Part shown: one piece after another, positions 35,411 through 44,372 of the stretch
How positions within the stretch are numbered: position 1 is the stretch's first letter
Layout of the letters: the number at the start of each line of letters is the position of its first letter
From: Pontibacter chinhatensis
GTDB lineage: Bacteria; Bacteroidota; Bacteroidia; Cytophagales; Hymenobacteraceae
Length of the DNA stretch: 64,000 bases
Assembly: GCF_900113285.1 (NCBI RefSeq)
Contig: NZ_FOOT01000006.1
Span: forward strand, 124,001 to 188,000
Direction: 5' to 3'
The notes under the pieces: generated by a model
What the model was told of the DNA's origin: nothing
The model's input: the letters and a program-made list of their open reading frames with translations, nothing else
Databases searched by the model: none
Position numbers and translations under genes: made by a program

Positions 35411-36670
35411 ATGAGCCTATCCAAAAAATCATTTATCCCGGTTGCGCTGCTTGCCATAGTCGCTGCCGGCTGCGGCGAAGAGCGCACTACCAGCCAGGAA
35501 GCCGGCACGCCGCCCCAGGCAGACCAAAGCGACTGCCAGCCCCTGGAAACACGCCAGCCCAGTGACCCGAGTCAGAAGCCAACTTTCCCCGAACAGACCC
35601 GCGCCTGTGCTGTCAAGTCAGATGTAAACCTCAATGTGCAGGTGCTAACCAAAGGGCTTGCCAAGCCCTGGGCGGTGGAGCCGCTTCCTAACGGGGATTT
35701 GCTCGTAACGGAGAAGCCCGGCCGGTTGCGCATTGTCTCGGCCAGCGGCCAGGTCGGCAAGCCCATCACCGGGGTGCCCAAAGTTGACGCGCGGGGCCAA
35801 GGAGGTTTGCTGGATGTAGCCCTCAGCCCGAACTTTGCCTCAGACCGCACCATTTACTGGAGCTTTACCGAACCACGCAAAGGCGGGAACGCCACCAGCG
35901 TAGCCCGCGGTGTGCTCTCACAGGACCAGAGCCGGCTGGATCAGGTACGGGTGATTTTCCAGGCGATGCCAACCTACGACGGCACCATGCACTATGGCTC
36001 ACGCATCAGTTTCGACAAGGAAGGAATGCTGCTGGTAACGCTTGGCGAGCGTTCGGACCTGAAGATACGGCCACAGGCCCAGCATATGGATAGCCACATG
36101 GGCAAGATAGTGCGCATCACACCGGATGGTAAGGCGCCGAATGACAATCCTTTTGTAGGCCAAAAGGGTGCCTTGCCGGAAATCTGGACCGTAGGCCACC
36201 GCAATGTGCAGGCTGCTGCGGTGGATGGGGAAGGCTGGTTGTGGGTCGTAGAGATGGGGCCTAAAGGCGGCGACGAGCTGAACCTGATCGAGAAAGGCAA
36301 AAATTACGGCTGGCCGCTCGTCACTTTTGGCACCGAGTATTCGGGCAGCCCTGTACCAAATGCCGTGACAACACGTGAAGGCTTTGTGGATCCTGTCTAT
36401 TATTGGGATCCTGTGATAGCCCCCTCTGGCGCGCAGTTCTACAGTGGCGATGCTTTCCCGGAATGGCGCGGAAACCTTTTTGTGGGTGGCATGAAAGAGA
36501 CGCGACTGGTTCGCCTGGTGATAGAGAATGGCCGTGTCACAGGCGAAGAACACCTGCTTGCGGACCGGGGCCAACGTATTCGTGATGTGAAGCAGGGGCC
36601 GGATGGAGCACTATACGTGGTAACTGACCAGGAAAACGGCGAGCTCTGGAAAATAACGCCGCAGCGTTAG
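35411..36670 (+). CDS. PQQ-dependent soluble aldose/glucose dehydrogenase-like lipoprotein
   Basis: A 419-residue lipoprotein: signal and lipobox AIVAAGC (Cys about 21), then a Ser/Thr/Glu/Gln-rich linker to about residue 65. The rest is a six-bladed beta-propeller: LAKPWAVEPLPNGDLLVTEK, GQGGLLDVALSPNFASDRTI, HYGSRISFDKEGMLLVTLGE and VGHRNVQAAAVDGEGWLWVV. The conserved WxVEMGPKGGDELN and NYGWPLVTFGTEY are the YliI/Asd signature. The family oxidises aldoses in the periplasm with PQQ as cofactor. The ATG at 35411 is chosen because it directly starts the signal peptide; the frame runs upstream to 35282. Confidence 0.9.
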   Translation: MSLSKKSFIPVALLAIVAAGCGEERTTSQEAGTPPQADQSDCQPLETRQPSDPSQKPTFPEQTRACAVKSDVNLNVQVLTKGLAKPWAVEPLPNGDLLVTEKPGRLRIVSASGQVGKPITGVPKVDARGQGGLLDVALSPNFASDRTIYWSFTEPRKGGNATSVARGVLSQDQSRLDQVRVIFQAMPTYDGTMHYGSRISFDKEGMLLVTLGERSDLKIRPQAQHMDSHMGKIVRITPDGKAPNDNPFVGQKGALPEIWTVGHRNVQAAAVDGEGWLWVVEMGPKGGDELNLIEKGKNYGWPLVTFGTEYSGSPVPNAVTTREGFVDPVYYWDPVIAPSGAQFYSGDAFPEWRGNLFVGGMKETRLVRLVIENGRVTGEEHLLADRGQRIRDVKQGPDGALYVVTDQENGELWKITPQR

Positions 36671-36982
36671 TTACATTAACTTCCAGCTACAGAAAAAATG
36701 TATTTGCACAAAAAAGGACAGGCCCTGTAGCCTGTCCTTTTTATTTTATCGCGCTTGAATGATTTGTGATTATTTAACTATGCTTGTTCAATGGGCAAAG
36801 CCAGGCGAAGTTTTCCCAGGAAATATGTTGCAGGTTCTTTTCAAGCAAGACTTATATAACATAATCTTAATATATTTGTTCAGATATACTGTGCTTCCTA
36901 TAGCAGCTGCCTTACTTAAGGACCTATATAACAAGATATTAATTTATCCACAGAAATACACTTCACACACTTTAAACGCAAA
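36671..36982. other. Gap with terminator, then AT-rich leader
   Basis: A terminator closes the dehydrogenase gene. From 36750 on the DNA is AT-rich, with TATATAACA.AAT repeated at 36852-36866 and 36925-36940 (CTTATATAACATAATCTTAA and CTATATAACAAGATATTAA). No gene seen. Confidence 0.45.
36711..36742. terminator. Terminator of the sugar dehydrogenase gene
   Basis: AAAAAGGACAGG pairs with CCTGTCCTTTTT. Confidence 0.85.
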
Positions 36983-38170
36983 ATGAAGACTTACTTAAAA
37001 AGCAAAATTGGTGTTATTATTCTCTTTATTATTTCTGGTGCTTTAATCGCTGGTTGCAAAAAAGATGATGTTTCAATTGATATCCCGAAAAAAGAAATTG
37101 ACCGGGAAGTTAGCTTAAGAGGCTATATGGAGAAGGGGCCATTCATCACTGGCACTAGGGTAACAATATATGAAGTAGATAATACCTTTAAACAAACCGG
37201 CAGGAGTTATACAACTGAAATTGATAATGATTTCGGGCACTTCCAGGTAAGTGGTAAGTTTAATACCCCTTATGCACAAATTTCTGCAAGTGGATATTAT
37301 TTCAATGAGATAACAGGAAAACTTTCGAATTCAACATTGAATCTAAAGTCAATCATTCCCCTCGCTGAGGAGAATAATACAAATATCAATGTACTTACCT
37401 CTTTAGCACATGATAGAATACTTTACCTTATCAACTCAGGGCAATACAGTTATCAAAATGCTAAACTAGAAGCAGAGAAAGAGGTTTTGGCAATCTTTAA
37501 TCTTGAACCTGCGACTATACCTTTTGAAAGCTTGGATATTCACATGGCTAATGAAGACAATGCTAAGCTTCTAGCCGTATCAGCTATTCTACAGGCTAAT
37601 AATACAGAAGCACAGCTCTCTGAGCTACTTTCTAAAATATCAATAGATATTAAAGAGGACGGTGTTTTAAATGATCAACAGATTTTAACAAATCTCAAAC
37701 TTAATGTTGCCGATCTGAATTTGTTAAAAATCAGAGAAAACCTGGAAAACAGATATAGAAGCTTGGGTATTGAGTACAGTATTCCCCCCTTTGAGAAATT
37801 CTCTAAAGCACTGATGTTCATACCTCAGGACAAGATTATTAAAGATCCTAACACTCAACTGATATGGCTTGTAACTGCTCCTTCAGAAAAGTTGGAATTA
37901 AAGGATGCTATCAAGTTTTGCGAGGCTCTTGAAGTTGGTGAATACAAAGACTGGAGATTAGCAACGATAGAAGAATTATCCCAGATCTATCCTTATAAAG
38001 ATGCTTTGATTTCGAATAGTACGGCAGAGAATTACTGGTCTTCAACCTTTTCTCATAAAGGCAGCTGGCAGGGAGTTATATATGACAACTATAAAACCAT
38101 TGATTTTAGAGATGGTCACATAAGTGCATTCTATGGGGGGAAGTTCAGGTTCCTACCTGTACATGATTAA
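36983..38170 (+). CDS. Lipoprotein with C-terminal DUF1566 domain
   Basis: A 395-residue lipoprotein: signal and lipobox ALIAGC (Cys about 25), then KKDD. Residues about 45-110 form a small beta domain (LRGYMEKGPFITGTRVTIYE) of the kind seen in surface proteins with carboxypeptidase-like folds. The middle is helical. The last 100 residues are a DUF1566/Lcl-type domain with LIWLVTAPSEK, YKDWRLATIEELSQIYPY and ENYWSSTFSHKGSW. The gene is clearly more AT-rich than its neighbours, prefers A/T third positions and contains no AAGTATAA, so recent acquisition is likely. It is followed by a 21-bp hairpin. Function unknown, perhaps adhesion. Confidence 0.85.
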   Translation: MKTYLKSKIGVIILFIISGALIAGCKKDDVSIDIPKKEIDREVSLRGYMEKGPFITGTRVTIYEVDNTFKQTGRSYTTEIDNDFGHFQVSGKFNTPYAQISASGYYFNEITGKLSNSTLNLKSIIPLAEENNTNINVLTSLAHDRILYLINSGQYSYQNAKLEAEKEVLAIFNLEPATIPFESLDIHMANEDNAKLLAVSAILQANNTEAQLSELLSKISIDIKEDGVLNDQQILTNLKLNVADLNLLKIRENLENRYRSLGIEYSIPPFEKFSKALMFIPQDKIIKDPNTQLIWLVTAPSEKLELKDAIKFCEALEVGEYKDWRLATIEELSQIYPYKDALISNSTAENYWSSTFSHKGSWQGVIYDNYKTIDFRDGHISAFYGGKFRFLPVHD

Positions 38171-38569
38171 TCCTCTTTTAATCAAAATCTTAACAACAAA
38201 GATAAATTAAAGTACTTGCAAAAAGTTACTCCACCTCTTATTATTTCCTATAAGTTAGATAATACTAACTAAATTATTGACTTATGACAAAGTACAAACG
38301 CCACGCAACCTCAATTTGCGTGGCGTTTGTACTTTGTTCCCTTCTATACGGAAACCAGTACTGCTGCAACTTCCCGGAATCTTGCCCCTAAAGAAACAAG
38401 TATCAGGTAAAGACAGAAAATATAACACGGCCCGTTCGACTCCACAGGATGTATAAGGTCTGTTTGTAGTTTGTTTCGAGTACATTAACCCTAAACAATT
38501 TTGTAAGTTTAGCTGCACTGAATTAATAACTGGATCTGTTACACCATAGGGAGCCAAATCATTAATACT
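38171..38569. other. Gap with strong hairpin and promoter region of the copper cluster
   Basis: AT-rich to about 38280, then a 21-bp perfect hairpin, then a normal-composition leader. TAAGTTTA at 38504-38511 is one base from the TAnnTTTG consensus. No gene seen; the long antisense frame covering this and the ATPase gene is a shadow. Confidence 0.45.
38287..38337. terminator. 21-bp perfect inverted repeat
   Basis: ACAAAGTACAAACGCCACGC plus A (38287-38307) and its exact complement (38317-38337) surround nine bases. The length and perfection exceed those of the other terminators here. It lies 117 bases after the DUF1566 gene. Confidence 0.6.
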
Positions 38570-40654
38570 ATGAACCACGAACATCACCACCGTCCTCAAA
38601 ACAAGAAGGGCCAGGCAACCGAACGGCTGGAGGAGCAGGCGCTGCATGGCCACGAGCACGCTATGCATGGAGATACCTCGGGTCACCCGCCGCACGGCGG
38701 GCATGGCCACGACCACCACCGCATGATGATTGAGGATTTTAAAAAGCGCTTCTGGGTGTCGCTGGTGCTGTCGGTGCCCGTCGTCATCTTCAGCCCGATG
38801 GTGCAGCACATCCTGGGCTTCGCGCTGGATGTTCCCTACAGCATGTACATCGCCTTTATACTTTCCTCTGTCATCTATTTCTATGGCGGCTGGCCTTTCC
38901 TGACCGGCTTGGCCGAAGAGGTGAAAAAGGGTGCTCCCGGCATGATGACGCTGATTGGAGTGGCGATAACGGTGGCCTACCTCTACAGCACGGCTATCGT
39001 GTTCGGACTGGAGGGCATGGACTTTTTCTGGGAGCTGGCCACGCTGATCGTGATCATGCTGCTGGGCCACTGGATTGAGATGAAGTCGGTACTGGGCGCC
39101 TCGAAGGCGCTGGAGCTGCTGGTAAGTATGATGCCCGCCGAGGCCATGCTCCTCCGCAATAGGGAGACAGTAAAAGTACGCATCGAGGAGCTGCAGAAAG
39201 GTGACCTGATACTTATAAAGCCGGGCGAAAAAGTGCCGGCTGACGGCGTGGTGGAAGACGGTGAGAGTCACCTGAACGAGAGCATGCTGACCGGCGAGAG
39301 CAAGCCAGTGAAAAAAACCATAGGTGAAAAAGTGATTGGCGGCTCTATCAACGGCAACGGGGCGCTGCGGGTGCGGGTGGAATTCACGGGCAAGGAAAGC
39401 TACCTGAACAAGGTGATTAACCTGGTGCAGGAAGCGCAGAAAACCAAGTCCGAAACACAGCGCCTGGCCGACAGGGCGGCCAAATGGCTGACCTACGTGG
39501 CGCTGACCGCCGGCTTTGGTACTTTTGCCGTGTGGCTCATACTTGGGCAGGACCTGGCCTTTGCGCTGGAGCGAATGGTGACGGTAATGGTGATTTCCTG
39601 CCCGCACGCGCTGGGGCTGGCCGTGCCGCTGGTGGTGGCCATCTCCACGGCCGTGTCGGCCAACAACGGCCTGCTCATCCGCAACCGCACCGCCTTCGAG
39701 AACTCCCGCAAAATCACCACCGTCATCTTCGACAAGACTGGCACACTGACCCAGGGCTCCCATGAAATTGCCTCCCTCGTGGTTTTTGACAAGGCCATGG
39801 ATGAGCGGGAAATGCTGCGCCTGGCCGCCGCCGTGGAGCAGAACTCGGAGCACTTCATCGCGCAAAGTATACTTCGCCGGGCAAAGGAAGAAAGTATAAA
39901 TGTTCCGGCTTCGCAGGCTTTCACCTACCTGCCGGGCAAAGGTTTGGAAGGCATGGTGGAAGGAATGGACGTGAAGGTGGTGGGGCCGAACTACATCCGC
40001 GAGTTCAACATCCCTGTGCCCGCCAGCCAGGCAGAGGAAGGCGTGGAGACAGTCGTATATGTGCTGGTGGCGGATCAGCCGGTAGGCTACATCGCCATGC
40101 GCGACCAGATTCGGGAGGAGTCGGCCAGGGCGATACGGGTACTGCAGGAAAACGGTATCAAGAACCTGCTGCTCACCGGCGACAACGAGCGCGTAGCCAA
40201 AAGCGTGAGCGACCAGCTGCAGATGGACGGCTTTCTGGCCAACGTGCTGCCGCACCAAAAGCAGGAGAAGGTGAAGGAACTGCAGGCCAAAGGGGAGTTC
40301 GTGGCTATGACCGGTGACGGCGTGAACGACGCCCCTGCCCTGGCCCAGGCCGATGTGGGCATCGCCGTGGGCTCGGGCACCGACGTGGCCGCCGAAACCG
40401 CCGACATCATCCTGGTGAACAGCAACCCGCAGGACATCGCCTCGCTTATACTTTTCGGCAAGGCCACCTACCGCAAAATGATTCAGAACCTGATCTGGGC
40501 TACCGGTTACAACGTCATCGCGCTACCGCTGGCCGCAGGCGTGCTCTACAACCAAGGCATCATGGTGTCGCCGGCTGTGGGCGCCGCGCTCATGAGCCTG
40601 AGCACCGTCATCGTGGCTATCAACGCGCAATTGCTGCGAAGGGAGATAAAGTAA
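38570..40654 (+). CDS. copB: Copper-translocating P1B-type ATPase, CopB-like
   Basis: A 694-residue heavy-metal exporter. A His/Gly-rich N-terminus (HEHHHRPQ, HGHEHAMHGD, HGGHGHDHHRMM) replaces a Cys-based metal domain. Helix 6 carries CPHALGLAVP, the CPH signature of the P1B-3 (CopB) group that exports copper or silver. Also present are MLTGESKPVKK (dephosphorylation), VIFDKTGTLTQG (phosphorylated Asp), LLTGDNERVAKSV and MTGDGVNDAPALAQADVGIA. The position usually read as SEHP is SEHFIAQSI here. It starts the copper cluster; a Met-rich lipoprotein gene follows after 85 bases. Confidence 0.93.
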   Translation: MNHEHHHRPQNKKGQATERLEEQALHGHEHAMHGDTSGHPPHGGHGHDHHRMMIEDFKKRFWVSLVLSVPVVIFSPMVQHILGFALDVPYSMYIAFILSSVIYFYGGWPFLTGLAEEVKKGAPGMMTLIGVAITVAYLYSTAIVFGLEGMDFFWELATLIVIMLLGHWIEMKSVLGASKALELLVSMMPAEAMLLRNRETVKVRIEELQKGDLILIKPGEKVPADGVVEDGESHLNESMLTGESKPVKKTIGEKVIGGSINGNGALRVRVEFTGKESYLNKVINLVQEAQKTKSETQRLADRAAKWLTYVALTAGFGTFAVWLILGQDLAFALERMVTVMVISCPHALGLAVPLVVAISTAVSANNGLLIRNRTAFENSRKITTVIFDKTGTLTQGSHEIASLVVFDKAMDEREMLRLAAAVEQNSEHFIAQSILRRAKEESINVPASQAFTYLPGKGLEGMVEGMDVKVVGPNYIREFNIPVPASQAEEGVETVVYVLVADQPVGYIAMRDQIREESARAIRVLQENGIKNLLLTGDNERVAKSVSDQLQMDGFLANVLPHQKQEKVKELQAKGEFVAMTGDGVNDAPALAQADVGIAVGSGTDVAAETADIILVNSNPQDIASLILFGKATYRKMIQNLIWATGYNVIALPLAAGVLYNQGIMVSPAVGAALMSLSTVIVAINAQLLRREIK

Positions 40655-40739
40655 AGCTGGCTATACTTTGAGGAAAGAAAGGCACTATACTTTCCGGCAC
40701 CCGTAAAAAAGAGCATGTACCAGCCAACAACTTACAGCT

Positions 40740-41222
40740 ATGAAAAACTTAATAGTATCTGTCATCTTCCTGTTTGTGCTTGCAGCAAGTGGTTGCCAGC
40801 AGCAGGCAAGCGTGCAGGCCGTCATGGAGTCTGAATCGCAACGCAAGGAAGTATACGCCACCATTATGGATAACCCTGAGATGCGCCAGGAGATGATGCA
40901 GGCGATGCGCGCACATCCACAGGGCGGTATGATGATGGGAGGTGGCCAGATGGGCCGGGGACCTATGATGGGAGACACCACCATGATGATGAGCGACACC
41001 GCCAGGATGGGTGGCATGAGCCGGGAAAACATGCGCACGTTGATGCAGCAAATGATAGCTGCCTGTGCCGAAGACTCGGCCAACTGCAACCAGATGGCGC
41101 AAATGATGACGCAGCACCGCCAGATGATGCAGGGCATGATGCACCAAATGCGCCAAAAAGGAATGATGGGCGAGAGCTGCTACCAGCAGGTGATGAAGAA
41201 TATGAGCCAAACCACCAAATAA
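40740..41222 (+). CDS. Met-rich lipoprotein, probable metal binder
   Basis: A 160-residue lipoprotein with lipobox LAASGC (Cys about 19). By my count 33 residues are Met, many as MM or MxxM (GGMMMGGGQMGRGPMM, MHQMRQKGMM), with several His, two internal Cys (ACAEDSANC) and another Cys near the end. Met clusters bind Cu(I) in periplasmic copper proteins such as CopC, CusF and PcoE. Together with the adjacent CopB gene this suggests a periplasmic or outer-membrane copper buffer. No named family is recognised. A terminator follows. Confidence 0.8.
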   Translation: MKNLIVSVIFLFVLAASGCQQQASVQAVMESESQRKEVYATIMDNPEMRQEMMQAMRAHPQGGMMMGGGQMGRGPMMGDTTMMMSDTARMGGMSRENMRTLMQQMIAACAEDSANCNQMAQMMTQHRQMMQGMMHQMRQKGMMGESCYQQVMKNMSQTTK

Positions 41223-41240
41223 CATTCTCGTTACTCCTTT

Positions 41241-41284
41241 AAAAAGCGCCTCCGCTGCGACAATAAGCTTTGGGGCGCTTCTTT
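41241..41284 (+). terminator. Terminator after the Met-rich lipoprotein gene
   Basis: AAGCGCC pairs with GGCGCTT with A-rich and T-rich flanks, 18 bases after the stop codon. Confidence 0.7.
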
Positions 41285-41305
41285 AACTAAAACTACTCTT
41301 TTAAC

Positions 41306-41575
41306 ATGACAGATGTAAGTACAGAGCATCCTGATAGGTTACCTGCTGTGGAGCTTATGGAACAGGGGCGTAAAATAGTATTCCATAAAGACTGCCTCGG
41401 AGATGTGAAAGTGAGCCGCAGCGCAAATAATGGTTCATGGGATGTGTTGACAGAGCAGGCAAGGTCGCCATACATAGACCATGAGGAATTTCCGGCAGGC
41501 ACGCATTTACGGTATGAGGTGGAGATGGAACAGGATAACGAACGGAAGAAGTATGAACTGGAAGTGATGCTTTGA
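41306..41575 (+). CDS. Small hypothetical protein, 89 residues
   Basis: A soluble, acidic product without signal or membrane segment: LPAVELMEQGRKIVFHKDCL, then VKVSRSANNGSWDVLTEQAR and a beta-rich C-terminus, HLRYEVEMEQDNERKKYELE. The balanced composition and tidy start 20 bases after the terminator make it likely to be real. One Cys only. It lies between the copper lipoprotein and PepSY genes. Function unknown. Confidence 0.6.
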   Translation: MTDVSTEHPDRLPAVELMEQGRKIVFHKDCLGDVKVSRSANNGSWDVLTEQARSPYIDHEEFPAGTHLRYEVEMEQDNERKKYELEVML

Positions 41576-41632
41576 ATGCAGCCAGTCCGCGTCAAAATAC
41601 TACCACCAAGATACCTTAAGACCTAGGCTATA

Positions 41633-41737
41633 ATGATTCGCTTGAAAAATACGGTGGCAGAGCGCACGATGAAAGACAAAGCTTTCGGCAAGATGATCCG
41701 GAACGTCAAAAAGGACATCCGAAGAAGAGAGGGATAG
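41633..41737 (+). CDS. Possible 34-residue basic peptide
   Basis: ATG at 41633 opens MIRLKNTVAERTMKDKAFGK and closes with KKDIRRREG before TAG. About a third of the residues are Lys or Arg. It is too short for a family call; it could be a genuine small protein or chance. Confidence 0.3.
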   Translation: MIRLKNTVAERTMKDKAFGKMIRNVKKDIRRREG

Positions 41738-41779
41738 CAACCTCCCGATTGCTCCTCTGCCCTACCCGAGATTAGAAAA

Positions 41780-42592
41780 TCAGTTAGCTTTCAGCGTTCC
41801 CTTTTTCACTTTTCGCACTGATGGCGACGAGACAAAGTATAAAACGAAACCGGAGATCACGGTAAACAGACCAAAAATGGAGAACACCTTCAGCAGCACA
41901 TTGCCGAAGTTGTCGCGACCCGCATAGTCCATGGTGTGCAGCATCCAGAGGAAGTCAAACACGCGCCACTGGTTATGCCGGATGGCCTGAAAGGTGCCCA
42001 GTTCTGCAGAGACATATACTGTGCAGTTACCCGGCTGGCTGAAGGTAACGGCCCAGGCCGGCAGCGGCTTGCCCCGGTATTCGTGGTGGCCTCCTGCTTC
42101 GGTCAGGTACTCCACCCCTTCCACCTGCTGCGGAGTTGTCACATGCCCCTTGGCAACCAAGATGGCTTCTTCTTTGGTGAGGGGTTGCAGGAATTCCCCG
42201 CTTTCGGCATTCGCCAGCTGCACCTTCAGGCTGGCGGAAGTATGGCCGCTGCCGTGTCCACTTGCCTCCTGCCCCGCGTGGACTACAGCCCCGGAAAAAT
42301 AACGCACTTGGTAAGCGGGCACTCCGGCTATCTCCACCAGCTGCACTGACTGCACCGAGTCCAGGCCACCGCTTGCTTTGAGCTTGTCCAGCACCACCTG
42401 CGGCGACACCAGGCTCAGACTGGCCGGAAAGTGCCCCCGCTCCGCCCGCAGGTGGTCTCCGTGCACCTTGTCCAAGTCGTTCCAGCTAAAGTATAGCCCA
42501 CCGAGGGTCCACAAAAAGAATTGCACGCCCAGCAAAAGGCCCAGGAAGCGGTGCGATTTGCGGATATAGTAGTGGTTGCTTTTGAGCTTCAT
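41780..42592 (-). CDS. PepSY-domain membrane protein
   Basis: A 270-residue protein starting MKLKSNHYYIRKSHRFLGLL at 42592. One helix follows at residues about 17-38 (LGLLLGVQFFLWTLGGLYFS), then periplasmic PepSY-like parts with VVLDKLKASGGLDSVQSVQL and AILVAKGHVTTPQQVEGVEY, and a C-terminal helix, VFSIFGLFTVISGFVLYFVS. The WMLHTMDYAGRDNF segment between is typical of the PepSY-associated TM group, often linked to iron-siderophore or copper handling. It converges with the copper genes, supporting a metal-related role, but the family is broad. An earlier in-frame ATG at 42619 is less likely. Confidence 0.85.
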   Translation of the reverse strand: MKLKSNHYYIRKSHRFLGLLLGVQFFLWTLGGLYFSWNDLDKVHGDHLRAERGHFPASLSLVSPQVVLDKLKASGGLDSVQSVQLVEIAGVPAYQVRYFSGAVVHAGQEASGHGSGHTSASLKVQLANAESGEFLQPLTKEEAILVAKGHVTTPQQVEGVEYLTEAGGHHEYRGKPLPAWAVTFSQPGNCTVYVSAELGTFQAIRHNQWRVFDFLWMLHTMDYAGRDNFGNVLLKVFSIFGLFTVISGFVLYFVSSPSVRKVKKGTLKAN

Positions 42593-42837
42593 ACATCTAA
42601 ATATAAGCAAATACCACAAAGGATGGCATCTCTCCCCAAAAAGTATAAACCATACTTTCTCTACAGCCTTTCAGAAGCCGGCGCACATACATTAGCGGCG
42701 ATTATGATGTATAGATATTTTTTATGTTGTAGCTTTACCATGCAAAACAAGCTTACCCTCAGGTTCGCTGTCAGCTATTGGCAAGCGGACGCAGCCGGGG
42801 CAAGTATAGAAACTCTACATCAACACATTACCTGCAT

Positions 42838-44259
42838 ATGAGCAACGCACAATACGAATTCGGAATGGTTGGCCTGGGTGTGATGGGCCGGAACCTGGCA
42901 CTGAACATGGCCGATCACCAGGTTGCGGTGATCGGGCTGGACCTGGACCCCGTGAAAGCGGCCGCCCTCGAGACGGAGGCCGGCGAAGGCAAACCAGTAA
43001 GAGGGACGACCTCTGCCGAAGAGTTTGTGCAATCCATTCGCAGGCCGCGTGCGCTCATGCTGCTGGTACCTGCCGGCAGGCCGGTAGATGCTGCCATTGC
43101 CAGCCTGCTGCCCCTACTCGAGCCGGGCGACATCATCGTGGATGGGGGTAACTCCTACTTCCCCGACACCGACCGCCGCGTTACGGAGCTGGCTGAAAAA
43201 GGTATTCACTTCTTCGGCATGGGCATCTCGGGTGGAGAGAAAGGCGCCCGCTTTGGCCCCAGCATGATGCCGGGCGGCAACCGCGAGGCTTATGAACGGC
43301 TGCGCCCTACCTTTGAGGCCGTAGCGGCCAAAGTGAACGGTGAGCCATGTGTAAGCTACCTGGGCAACGGCTCGGCGGGCAACTACGTGAAGATGGTGCA
43401 CAACGGCATCGAGTACGCCATCATGCAACTTATTGCCGAGACCTATGACCTGCTCAAGCGCGGCTTCGACTTCTCGGATGAGCAACTGCAGAGCATTTTT
43501 GAGCAGTGGAACCAGACGGAGCTGCAGTCTTTCCTGATTGAAATTACGGGTGAGATCCTGAAGCAGAAAGACGAGTTTACCGGCAAGCCGCTGGTTAGTA
43601 TTATTTCCGACAGGGCTCGCTCCAAAGGCACCGGCAAATGGACTTCCCAGAACGCCATGGACCTGCAGGTGCCTGTGCCTTCCATCGATATGGCCGTGCT
43701 GATGCGCGATATGTCAAAGTATAAGGAAGAGCGCGTAGCGGCGGCTAAACTACTGCCAAATCCTACTTCTGGTGCTGCTACCACCGCATCGCAGGAAGAG
43801 CTGGTAGACCAGGTGCGTCATGCCTTCTACTTTGCCATGATGGTGACCTATGCCCAGGGGATGGCGCAGTTGCGCGTAGCCTCAGAGGCGTACAACTATG
43901 GCCTGCAGCTGCAGGAGGTGGCCAAAATCTGGCGCGGCGGCTGTATCATCCGTGCGGTTTGTCTGGAGGATTTCCGCCAGGCCTATGAGAAGGACGCCAA
44001 CCTGCCCAACCTGCTGCTCGACCCAAAAATCGGCCAGGATTTGCTGGAGCGCCAGCAAGACACCAGAGCCATCCTTAAACTGGCCATCGACAAAGGTATT
44101 CCGATGCCTGCCTTCATGGCCTCACTCAGCTACTTTGATGCCTACCGTAGCGAAACACTGCCCACCAACCTCATTCAGGCGCAGCGCGATTATTTCGGAG
44201 CGCATACTTATGAGCGCATAGACCGCGAAGGCATTTTCCATACACAATGGGGCGAGTAA
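42838..44259 (+). CDS. gnd: 6-phosphogluconate dehydrogenase, decarboxylating
   Basis: A 473-residue cytosolic enzyme that oxidises 6-phosphogluconate to ribulose 5-phosphate and CO2 with NADP. The Rossmann motif is GMVGLGVMGRNLALNMADH, followed by VDGGNSYFPDTDRR, the signature GMGISGGEKGARFGPSMMPG, catalytic Lys in GNYVKMVHNGIEYAIMQLIA, and the C-terminal FGAHTYERIDREGIFHTQW. Full length for the family. The start at 42838 (MSNAQYEFGMVGLG) is preferred; an in-frame ATG at 42778 adds 20 unrelated residues. It is the first gene of the oxidative pentose phosphate set gnd-zwf-pgl. Confidence 0.97.
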   Translation: MSNAQYEFGMVGLGVMGRNLALNMADHQVAVIGLDLDPVKAAALETEAGEGKPVRGTTSAEEFVQSIRRPRALMLLVPAGRPVDAAIASLLPLLEPGDIIVDGGNSYFPDTDRRVTELAEKGIHFFGMGISGGEKGARFGPSMMPGGNREAYERLRPTFEAVAAKVNGEPCVSYLGNGSAGNYVKMVHNGIEYAIMQLIAETYDLLKRGFDFSDEQLQSIFEQWNQTELQSFLIEITGEILKQKDEFTGKPLVSIISDRARSKGTGKWTSQNAMDLQVPVPSIDMAVLMRDMSKYKEERVAAAKLLPNPTSGAATTASQEELVDQVRHAFYFAMMVTYAQGMAQLRVASEAYNYGLQLQEVAKIWRGGCIIRAVCLEDFRQAYEKDANLPNLLLDPKIGQDLLERQQDTRAILKLAIDKGIPMPAFMASLSYFDAYRSETLPTNLIQAQRDYFGAHTYERIDREGIFHTQWGE

Positions 44260-44372
44260 GCGCGGCACAAAAGAGTAAGAACACAGCTTAACGATCCATA
44301 CTTTAAATTGCATAACAGCGGCCGGCCGAGAAAGAAGGCTGCCCTGCAAAAGAACAATTACGCATCACGTCA

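Noticed and set aside
38282..40258. A 658-codon open frame antisense to the copper ATPase gene
   Set aside because: It is rich in His, Gln and Val with no domain pattern, and mirrors the CopB frame in GC-rich DNA. CopB motifs are complete on the plus strand.
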